Shown piece by piece: positions 40,401-52,400 of a DNA stretch of 64,000 bases. The notes under the pieces were generated by a model. The model did no database searches and had not been told where the DNA came from. It was given only the letters and a program-made list of their open reading frames with translations. The position numbers were made by a program, and so were the translations under genes. Position 1 is the first letter of the stretch, and every line of letters starts with the position of its first letter. Origin of the DNA: Sipunculus nudus (lineage: Eukaryota > Annelida > Sipuncula > Golfingiida > Sipunculidae); the NCBI GenBank assembly GCA_026874595.1, contig CM049306.1, forward strand, positions 73,841,642-73,905,641, given 5' to 3'.

Positions 40401-43400
40401 AATGTCCGACTTTTACTGTTCTTTTTGTGGATTTATAGGAATCACTGAGGAAAGTCTTGCAGGAAAAGTTGGAAGCTGTCACCAAATTAACAGATCTAGA
40501 GGTATGACTATCATTTGGTATTAATGATTCAAAGTTATCAAGGGTAAAGAGTTTATTCTAATGTGCACAAACTGTGTTTAGACAAGCCATGAGTTCCATG
40601 GGACTTTGCATAATATAACAGGTGTAACTGATAAAATGAAGTAACTTATGTACTTATACCCATGGGTGTGAGATTAGATGTAATACAGTGACAAAACCTG
40701 TGGAACTTAGTGTTAACCATAGTTAATATATCTATAACTATAGATGATTGTGAAAGACATTATAGTATAATGTTATTAATATATCTATAATTTTACCTTG
40801 AAATGATTACACGTTTTATTATTATAGATTAGGTAAAATTATACTATTGTCATCTTTTAGTTCCAGAGGGTTTCAAATTTAGGATATTTGTGAAAGGGAA
40901 ATTGCGAAAATAAAACCTTCATGAATAAAAGGCACCATCATTGAAGGAATTATAAGTAAAAATACATCTTTTATGATATCTGTCAATCAAACTTTCAGAT
41001 TATCTGCTTATAATTTACATCAGTTTCTTCTCATTCACTGTTCCATTGGGAACCAATCCGGTTGATGTGTTTTTGTGCATATACTATTTAATATAATAAA
41101 TTCACATAATAAAGGATGGACTCTGTGTAGGAAATTTTAGGTCATGATGCGATCGCAAAAAATGGAACCCTCGTCAAAAATAGATAAAGCAAAACACTGC
41201 GAAATTTTAACCTCTCGAATAGAAAGACAACCACAGTATGTATTTACATTGATATTGGATAATGGATATGTTCTTGTTATAAGTCTTGTAATATTTAAAC
41301 ACTAACTGGGAAATGTATGACACAGTATTATATAACACTGACAGAGCTCGCTAAGTAATACAGGAGAAGAATGTACCCATCTGAAGGAGATGTGTGAGAT
41401 GTCACAGAAAGAGTTAGAGCAGCTGGCTGAGAAACATCAAGAACAGCTGGAGGAAATTACAGGTCTACAGAATAAACTACAGGTAAATACTGATAGATCA
41501 CAGATCTACAGAATAAACTACAGGTAAATACTGATAGATCACAGATCTACAGAATAAACTACAGGTAAATACTGATAGATCACAGATCTACAGAATAAAC
41601 TACAGGTAAATACTAAAGATCACAGGTCTAAAGAATAAACTACAGGTAAACACTGATAGATCACAGGTCTAAAGAATAAACTACAGCTAAACACTGATAG
41701 ATCACAGGTCTACAGAATAAACTACAGGTAAACACTGATAGATCACAGGTCTACAGAATAAACTACAGGTAAACTGATAGATCACAGGTCTACAGAATAA
41801 ACTACAGGAAAACACTGATAGATCGCAGGTTTACAGAATAAACTACAGGTAATCACTGATTGATAACAGTTCTACAGAATAAACTACAGGTAAACACATA
41901 CATCACAAGTCTACAGAATAAACTACAGGTAAACACTGGTAGATCACAGGTCTACAGAATAAACTACTGATAGATCTACAGAAAACACTGAAAGATCACA
42001 GGTTTACAGAATAAACTACAAGTAAACACTGATAGATAACAGTTCTACAGAATAAACTACAGGTAAACACATACATCACAAGTCTACAGAATAAACTACA
42101 GGTAAACACTGGTAGATCACAGGTCTACAGGATAAACTACTGATAGATCTACAGAAAACACTGAAAGATCACAGGTTTACAGAATAAACTACAAGTAAAC
42201 ACTGATAGATAACAATTCTACAGAATAAACTACAGGTAAACACATACATCACAAGTCTACAGAATAAACTACAGGTAAACACTGGTAGATCACAGGTCTA
42301 CAGAATAAACTACAGGTAAACACTGATAGATCACAGGCCTACAGAATAAACTTCAGGTAAACACAGATAGATCACAGGTCTAAAGAATAAACTACAGGAA
42401 AACACTGATTAGATCATAGGTCTACAGAATAAACTTCAGGGAAACACTGATAGATCACAGGTCTACAGGATAAACTACAGGTAAACACTGGTAGATCACA
42501 GGTGTACAGAATAAACTACTGGTAAGCACTGATAGATCACAGGCCTACAGAATAAACTTCAGGTAAACACAGATAGATCACAGGTCTACAGAATAAACTA
42601 CAGGAAAACACTGATAAGATCACAGGTCTACAGAATAAACTACAGGGAAACACTGATAGATCACAGGTCTACAGGATAAAATACAGGTAAACACTGATAG
42701 ACCACAGGTCTACAGAATAAACTACAGGTAAACACTGATAGATCACAGGCCTACAGAATAAACTTCAGGTAAACACAGATAGATCACAGATCTACAGAAT
42801 AAACTACAGGAAAACACTGATTAGATCACAGGTCTACAGAATAAACTACAGGGAAACACTGATAGATCACAGGTCTACAGGATAAACTACAGGTAAACAC
42901 TGATAGACCACAGGTCTACAGAATAAACTACAGGTAAACACTGATAGATCACAGGCCTACAGAATAAACTTCAGGTAAACACAGATAGATCACAGGTCTA
43001 AAGAATAAACTACAGGAAAACACTGATTAGATCACAGGTCTACAGAATAAAATACAGGTAAACACTGATAGACCACAGGTCTACAGAATAAACTACAGTT
43101 AAACTCTTTCTACAGTATATTCCTGTTTATGTGCAGTCATAAACTTCATGAGAACACTGACAGATCACAGGTGAAGAAAATAAAATCTTTTGCAGTAAGC
43201 TCATTGCATGCCCATGGAATATTTTTAACATATGTTGGAGATTTTGATATGTGTACATAAAGCAGGTCAATAAATGAAATGTCTTTTCAAATATACTGGA
43301 TTGGCATCAGAATAATATGACACAGTAATGTAATAGTATCTTCAAACTTAATTTTATAAAATATAGGATCATACAGTTTTCTGTGGTGATGTGTACGGTG

Positions 43401-46400
43401 ATATATTCTGATGATGTATTTTATTTACCAGGAGGTTGAACGTGATCATAAAGAAGAGTGTGAATTGATAGAAAAAGAAAAATCAGACCTGCAGGCTCGT
43501 CTGGACGAGATGATGAAACAAGAGGAATCACTCAACGCTAAGGTAAGATGACAGACAGTATCTTTGCTCCTGATTAGTATCGACTCTGATATGTTGATGG
43601 CATTTATCTCCTAATGGCACATTGATTACTTAATGACTTTGATTTGTCAAGCCCCTGGTCTGTTTTAGGAAGTTCTTGTCCTGTCTAGCCATGGCGGGTG
43701 TAAATTAAAAGCTAATAATAAAGCAGCTGCTAACTTAATCAACTAATGATCCTGTGAAATATTTTCCTTCTCAGCATATTTTATGATGATCACCCTTCGT
43801 TTGCCATTGGAATGTTATGATATGCCATAAAGTTATTTAAACCTCAACTCAGGGACTTGCGTTTTTAAAACTGTATATTTCTGCTTTAACTCACGGTCAT
43901 TGTGAGCAGCTAGCATGCTTGACAACAGGCCAGACTGTCGACGATGACGAAAAGCTTCAGCTACAAAAATACAAATCCCTGAGTCAAAAGGTTTTACTTA
44001 CTGTATGGAATCTCCAGAGACAGGATCCAACATATATCATTCGATTTCTTATATTGGTTTTAAGTCTTTTTAACTCAGCTGACTGAAAGTCATCTGAGCT
44101 ATAGCGATCACTCTCCGTCCAGCATTTGTCTAGCCGTTTGGCCGGCTGTCAGTTAACAGGGCACAAATCATAACCACTTGACCTAGAATCTTCTAACTTG
44201 ACATCAAGGGAGGTCCATGAAAAATCTCCTGGGAAACCTGAAATTAGGTCTCTGTTACCCATATTCATGGAGCTATGGGTCTTGTAACCCCCAGAATAAT
44301 CAAAAATTTTATACAAAAGCACAATGATTTGAATAACTAATGCACTGATGGCCATGATTTTGTGCATGCCTATTGATCATGGAGTGTTTCATCAGTTCCT
44401 GCAGACTGGTGGCGCTACCTGTATTTTTTTCATTTTTTAACGCATTTCTTTCTCTATTTTTGAGACCTTCAAATAAAGCCACATCTTGTAACATGGCACA
44501 AATCGTAACCCCTGTCCCTAGAATCTTCAAACTTTACATCAAGAGAGGTCCATAAAAAGTCTTCATGGAAATTTTGAAATAAGGTCTCTGTTACCCATAT
44601 TCTTCGAATCTTGCTCTATATCTCAACAGAGAAAACTTCAACACAAAATATTCAAACACAGCATCTGGTAAAAACTGCTTGTGGTGAAAGTCACTAGTGT
44701 AATATGTACAGCACTATGAATAAAGCAGTGATTATGGAGGTTAAGAAATATTTATAATTTTTTTTTTCTGGAGGGGGTGGGGGGGAGACATTGTAGTCCT
44801 TGCTTGTGAAGGAGACCAATACGTGCATAAATTTCTTGATATGTTGAACATGTGTAATTCATACCACATTGTATTACATTAAAAGAACCTTTTTGTTTTG
44901 GAACAGGTTGAAGCACTGCAGGCTGATAATGATTTCACAAAGGAACAACTAGCAAATATGAAAGGTAAGGGAGTAAAAAACATGGAACATGGGCTTCTGA
45001 TATTATTTACAGTGAACCTTTGCCATCTGGATGTTTCTATCCCAGTCATCATTCAGTTGTTGCCACCTAGGAACCGTTCACTTTGAGAAGATTCTATAAT
45101 CTTTGGTAAAACAAATAACAATCACCGTGCTGCCTCTCATTAAAGTGAACATTTCTTCCACCATCAGGTAACTCAGATTTATGAGAAAATAACAACGTAA
45201 AGAAAGACTGCAATCCATCATCTGAGTTGTAACTGCTTGAAATATTGTTTAAGCTAGCGCATATAGTTTGGCATCTGTAACATGAACTCTTTACACATAA
45301 CAATATGTAACATTTCTGATGAATTTCTCATCTGGAAAAAGATTAAAGTGTTAAACGTATTTATTAGCTGTATATCCAACCCTGTATTTATCATAGATAT
45401 GTCTATCATTTCAGTTCGTTTAGAAACTATGAAAGAAAACAGTGCAGATTCTGAACTGACCAAGACAGAAGAACTAGGTAAGTTGATTTACATGTACTTA
45501 AGTAGTTGAAGTTTGAATATCTTTTTTGGTTTTTATGACTATTATTACAATTATATATTTTATCATGGCTACAGAATTGTACCTGGACATTATAATTGGA
45601 TAAACAATCGTCACAAGGAATCAAACTGACCATGTCAGTTTCAGTTGTGAGCATATTTTGATATTAACATATATATTACTCAGTAATATATATTTGATTT
45701 ATCTTTGATAGAAATACAGATGAATTGTTGCCTGTTATATACAATAAACAAAGTTTTATCGGACTGCTGGGCAGAATGATTATGTGTGAATGATATCTGA
45801 TGACCTGAAAAATTTTTAGACATATGATGTTCGAGACAGACTTTTATTTATCTATTTTTTTGCAGGTGTACAAGTTGATATTGCTCTTATAGAGCAGGTG
45901 GCAGCAGACACACAACAAGAACTTCAAGGTACCGACACTTCTCTAAATTCTGTAGTTATAGCTCTTGTACCATATTAAAGAAGCATACAGAATATTTGAG
46001 CATGATTCAAAGTATGCATGATTGCCAATAGTTGCTTGTGCAGTGTTAACTATTCACAGATAAGTCTATTGTTCTGTGTAGTTGTACTCTCTTATTCTTG
46101 TAAAGCTTTTATCTTTTATGTTTGATTTGATAAATAAGTCTATCCCATGCTTAGTTTTCCTTTTAGACCATTTAGACTATTATCAATTTTATCATTTGTA
46201 TCATTTTGCCACATGGGACTGCTGTCAAATAAGTGTTTTGAGAAAATTGGATCTGGATACGGAACATGGCACTAACTGCCAAAAAAGAAAATAATTTAGG
46301 GTGAAGAAACACTGTATGGGCTGTATTTTATCATTAGGATGAATTTTAGAAATTTATTAAAAGTTATAATAAGATTTTACTGATAATAAGTACTAATAAA

Positions 46401-49400
46401 TCTTAAATCCTCCACATGTAGAAAAATGTATCTGTGGGAAAAAATGTAGTGCAGCTAAGTAAGATAAGATACAATATATTTGATTTGATATGCCAATTAA
46501 ATATGCAGGAATTTCATGTGCTGTTGATATAGTAGCTGTTTGCTAATGTGCATCCTCATCTGTCACGTATAATGTTACCAGCTTCATCGCCACAACCTGC
46601 ACTTTGTAATAGAAAGCTGGTTATTGTATAGGGGCTAAATGATTTTCAGTATGCCCCAGCATGAATTGCAATATCCTTTGCAGTATTTGCCCTGCATAGA
46701 TAAATACCACCAACAACAAAAAATACCACTAAATAGCATGCCTGTTTCAAAATTATTCTTATTTACCAAGGGCGAAGTGAGGGTTATTGTTTTCACTCAA
46801 TATCTTGAGATGGTATAATTGATCTTATTGAAATTTATCATATAGGTTGGTATTGTTAGTGTCCAAGAAGTTCAGTTTTGGTGTAATTCCCATTTACCAC
46901 TTGAACTTGTTGCATTTGACCATAAGGCCATCTGTTGAGTGTAGTCCGTTAAGTCACAGGCGACAATGACGTTACGCCACATGCAGTTTCCTTGATAGGT
47001 GTGGGGGGGGGGGGGGGGAGGGGAGCATGGTTGATTGGTTGTTGTTCATTATGTTTATAGTTAAGTACAGCAATACCATGATGTCCAGGGCGTTTTGCAA
47101 AATGTTCAGTAAAAAAGTTCCCAGGAATAACAGAGGTTAAATTAAAATTCCACATCACTGTCTTCTACGCAGGGTTTGCATCCCCATACCGGACGCTTTT
47201 TAAATTAAATATTGTGCAATGTTAGTAAGTGTAGATGCTTCTTTAGTCAACTTTGGAAGGACACTGTCATTCCTCTGTGGTTGATAGCTCTATGTTGTGT
47301 CTGGTGGTGTGTTTTATTTATTAAGTGCATGTTGTTTAGTGCTTTATTTTGTTTACAGATGAAAAAGATCAAGAGCTTGATTCACCTTCTCCTTCTGAAG
47401 GTATCTGTGTGTTTTATCTTATTTGCTCCCTGATATGTTTTGCACTTTTGCTCTTTGTGGTCCCCGGTTTGGTTAATTTTAGTTCTCAAATATGCCACCA
47501 GAGGGCATGCATGGTGATCAGGCTCAGCTCTGCATCAGTGGCTTTTTTGACTTGCAGTCCATTTTAGATAAGCACATTTTTATGGCATTTATTCATACCT
47601 TTAATTTCTCTCAAGCCAGCATACTGTAGTACATTCTGTAATTTTGTTTAATGATTCAAACACTTAAAATGTGAAAAGAAAGCAGTTTTGTTTTCACGTT
47701 GTCAAAGTGGCTCCAAATAAAGTATGGGGATTGTGGATTGTACTGGGGTAAATTTAATTATAAAAAGACTGCAAACAGTATAGGGAATATTTGAGTGTAA
47801 ATCATTGACTTGACTTTAATATTTGTGATGAAATTGAGAAGCAAAGAAAAGTACAAAAAGCATAATATGAACCTTCATTTGGCTTTAGTCACAACTTATC
47901 ATATCCAAAGCTTTTGGAAAGCAATGATATCATCATTAGTGATAACTTTAAGGTCTTTGTTTTAATTAGTTAAGTGTTACTGAGCAACTGACTCATTTTC
48001 TTGGCTGCATGTGATTGCTAAATTGTCCTCCCTGCCTTTATTACCAAGCACTTTGAATAAAAATTGCATGCTACAGGGCTGTAAACATTTTATGGACATA
48101 TTTATTTACCTTGACCGTTGCTTTTGTCATTCACAGTCCTCTGACCAAATATTCCACATTCCCCCCTCCCCCCTGTAGCTGTGGTCCGTAGCTATGCCTG
48201 GTGGTCTGTTTAGTTGCATGTTGTGTAGTGCTTTGTTTTGTTTACAGATGAAAAAGATCAAGAGCTTGATTCACCTTCCCCATCTGAAGGTATCAGTGTG
48301 TTTTAATTGAACATTAATTATAACATTTTATGCACATTGACTCAATATATTCATGACATTTGCTTATCCATTATACTTCCAACTTTTGTCACCAGAGGGC
48401 ACTGGTGATCAAGTTTATTGGAGATTTTCAGGACCTTGAATCAGTAGAATTTTTCACTGCATTTGATATTAAGCACTGTATTTCCTATCAAGCCAGAACA
48501 TTGTGTCTTTAACCCATTATGAAATTACACCTAATTTTTAGCTCAGCTGACTATAAGTCATCTGAGCTATAGTCATGGTCCATTGTCCGTCGTCCGTCCA
48601 TCTGTCTGTCCGTCAGTCCGTCTGTCTGTCTGTCCGTCTGGATGTCCGTCCGTAAGACTGGCACGTTTCGACACCGTTGGACCTACGAATCTGAATTTCG
48701 GCATACAGTTAGATGTCCCCATAATCTCCTACCATGCCAAAAATTGGGTCAATAGGACTTCGTTCCTTTGAGATATTAAGGAAAAACCTCAATTTTTTAT
48801 TAGAAATCTATTTTCACACTTCAGGACTGCCTAATATCAAAACCACTCATCTAGTTTTCTTCATATTTACCATAAATATTCCTCTATATAGTTCCTATGT
48901 ACATGCCAGATATTAAGTCAGTATTATATAATTTAAAAAAGTTATTGGCCCAAACATAATGCACTTTGTAAAAAAATCAGGAAGATATTTTGTCACTTAA
49001 GACCCAAAGTGTTAAAGGTAGGGACTTTTTTCCAGTAATACAACTTTAATTAATCAAAATTTAATTGTATACCAAAAATTAGATCAAAATCTGTTAAATT
49101 TTTTTAAATATTGGCAAAAATATAAAATTGGTACCTTAAATTTTGCCCAACTTTGGCCATGGCACGTTTTTTTCCTGTAAGTACTGTGGATTTAATTTTC
49201 ACACCATGTATACATAAGGATTTAATCTGTTAAAATCTGAAATTTGAAAATAAAAGCTGCAAAATTAGGCTAGTTATTGAATTTTTTTGGAGGCTCTTGT
49301 TGTATTCCCTTACATTGTCAAGCAGTCCACTCTGATGACTGTAGGTCATTCAGTGCACATCTCCATGCTCCCCAGGCTGTTGACATAATTTTAGATGTCC

Positions 49401-52400
49401 CCAAAATCTCCTACCATACCGAAAATTGGGTCATTTGGACTTTGTTCCTTCGAGATATTAAGGAAAAAACTCCGTTTTCCATAAAAAAAAGCCATTGTTA
49501 CACTTTAAGGCTGCCTAATATCAAAACCACTGATCTGTTTTTGATCGTATTTTGTATTCACATTCTTTTATACATTTTCTATGAACATACCAAAAATTAG
49601 GTCAGTATTGAGTATTATTTTGAAGTTATGGGCCAAAACATAATGCAATTTTTTAAAAAATCAGGAAATATATTTACTCACATGAGAATTGCTGAACCTA
49701 GAGACCTTTTTTCAGGAATATAACTTTATTTAATCAAAATTCAATTGTTTACCCAAAATTAGACCTGAATTTTGCAAATTTTTCAAGTTATTAGCATAAA
49801 TAAAAAACAATACCTTAAATTTTGTCCAACTTTGGCACTGTTGATTTAATTTTCCCAGCATATATGCATAAGGATTTAATCTTTTAAAATCTGAACTTTC
49901 AAAAGAAATTGATTGGAATGAATAGCTTTTATTCATGTTTTCACACACCATGTCAAGTGTTGTTTACATCTAGCCCACCTAGTAGTACAGCCTTCACTTG
50001 CATTATGTAACCCACCCCAGGCAGCTTACCTTGGCCCAGCTTGGCCACTACTAGCAGGCTTCCACTCGCCCTGCACTCATCCCCCCCCCCCCAGCTGGTG
50101 CATAAACTAGATGAATGTTATAATTTTTCTGTATTTTATTTTATTCTTGGACATGCTACATTTTAGATTTTGTATTGAACCACCAGGGTTACAATGATTT
50201 GCAATCATATATTTAGAACTTTACTATAACCAAGTAGGAGGGCCCCTTTCCTCTTAGCTTTTCATATTCTTATATAAATGAAAAACATTACAATAGAATA
50301 TTTCTACATCCACCTTCGTGCTGCCCTCACTTTTCCCTTCTCCGAACCCCATCCCAAAGTCAGCCTCAGTAAGCAAGAACAAGACGAATCAGATATATTC
50401 ATACTTTAATATTTTGTATAACTATTCGTCCATAGGTACCTATGTACATGCCAGAAATTATTGTGTAATATGTAGACATAGTGGGCATCACAATAATGTA
50501 CCTTGTCAAGACTAAAGAGATATTGTGTCATACAGTCACATATTCATAAATCACTTCATCAGCATAGTTAATCATAACATCATATCTGTCAAATTGAATG
50601 CTTGCAGACTACCATACACTTTAGATCCTTCAACAAATAGCCTTATCATCATTCTACTACTGCTTATTACTGCTGTCATTGAATTCATATTTGCTCAAAT
50701 ATATCACAATTTTCAACCCCTCCTAAATACATAAAAAATAAACCACTTTATTTGACTCTATTAATCCATCAGTCAGGTAATTTCATTTATCATTTACTCA
50801 CATATTACATAACATTCCTTTATAATAGCCCAAGTATTAAGAAATTGTTGTTCAGTATCCAATATGAGAAGTAATGGGTAGGTAGGAAGAAAATATATAT
50901 TTTTGTAAGCGGATTTAGTAAATATGTTTTGCCCATATTTTTGTGTTCATGTCCACAATAGTGGATTATAATGCAGTCGGTTATATAACATATAAACATC
51001 ATATATCACTTATATTTCATCAGTGACTACTAGTCTCTGCAATCAATATGTACTTTCCTTTATTGATCAGTGTGTACACTCCTTGGTCATCTGTTACTCA
51101 GTCTGTATTCTCTTGAGTAATCATGATTGATATCTTTTCTTTCAGATAAATTGAAAGAAACACAACTACAAATAGAAGAATATAAAGGTAGGTGTGAAAA
51201 AGTTTCATTGCTCAACTCTGTGCTCTTTTTATTATTCACCCATTTACAATGTGATAACTGACCAGGAATTTTATGGGTTCTCATAAAACTCACTGAGAAT
51301 ATTTGCCAATAAAGTATCTTGCCTGAGTGATTTTTGACAAAATCTTTGCATATATAATGAGATCAAAGGTCACTATACTTCCTTGTGTTGAAATCAGTGT
51401 ATTTTCATGAAACTTCCTATGAATGTTAAACACCAAAATATCTCAACTTTATATATAAATATGTGCATATATAATGAGGTCATAGGTCAACAGACATAGA
51501 CATTTATAATACTTTCATGCTTTGGTCTGGTTCTGTCATGTAAGTGGTAATTACTTGTTTGGCAGCATGTTCATGAACATTTCTTTTGCATCGCAAGAGA
51601 AGGACATGAGAATAAATTTGTTGTTGACCTGTTAACGAAGTACAGTTGATGTATTGTCATTTCTCCTTTATTGTTTTATTTGTTGATCAGTACCAGATAG
51701 ACTTACATGTTTACTCTCTATGTGTTTTCCAGCACAACTAAAAGAGTCTGACAGCAGGCTACAAGAAAGCAAAGAGAAGATTGAGAACCTTCAGAGTAAG
51801 TCCAGGAGCTTCTTATATTTCAGACTCTGTGAGGTTTATACCTCATTTAAGAATTCATTTGAATAAAAGCAGCTTTATATTTAAAACAGTTTTGCTAATC
51901 ATATTATGGTATAAAAGAATATATTTGAAATATTAAGATAAATAATCATTCAATACATTAGTTAATTAACATAGATAAAAAACTGGACAGTTTCCATAAA
52001 GTTAATTTGTCAGGGGAATAAAACTATATGATTTCATGTCTTAAATGTAACCTGTTGCCACCTCAGGAGACTAATATACACAGCCATTTGAAGTTTTGTA
52101 GGATAGCATCTGATTTACAAACATTAATAAACTATGTTTAAACTGTGTGTAAGTTATGTATTACTAGATCACATGAACATCCCCTTTATGTTGTGTTTTA
52201 CATTAACAGGTGATCTGGAGCTGGCACAGAAAGAAGCAGCAGCAAGTATGACCAAGATGAATGAACTAGAAAGTAAGCTCTCATTTTTAACAATATCTTG
52301 GATCCAGATTATTTTTCTATCAGACCAGCATAAAGACTAACTTTACTGTCAGTAAAAAAGCAAACAGAATACATGCATAGGGGGAGGAATGATATTAAGA

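Larger units (their letters stand above)
37268..40438 (+). other. Intron W6-W7
   Basis: Holds the 2-kb TIR element (37564-39544) and a small TIR element (39560-39742). The remaining 700 bp before W7 shows nothing recognisable. Confidence 0.7.
47290..48430 (+). repeat. Segmental tandem duplication carrying W13 and W14
   Basis: Homology between copies extends beyond the 42-nt exons: upstream ggtggt-tgttt, gcatgttgt-tagtgctttgttttgtttacag; downstream gtatc-gtgtgtttta and, 70-110 bp on, ccagagggca ... ggtgatca. Offset 889 bp. Middle parts of the introns have diverged or differ in length. Confidence 0.7.

Noticed and set aside
41459..43104. Regularly spaced repeats resembling a CRISPR array
   Set aside because: The whole 41-bp unit is repeated with no unique spacers, the unit is the end of a coding exon plus splice donor, and the DNA is eukaryotic.
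44071..44640. Possible gene frames on both strands near 44150-44555
   Set aside because: They lie in a palindrome-headed repeat with internally duplicated blocks.
50525..50734. Hydrophobic frame considered as a nuclear copy of a mitochondrial gene
   Set aside because: I could not match it to any mitochondrial protein and the flanks show no mitochondrial gene order.
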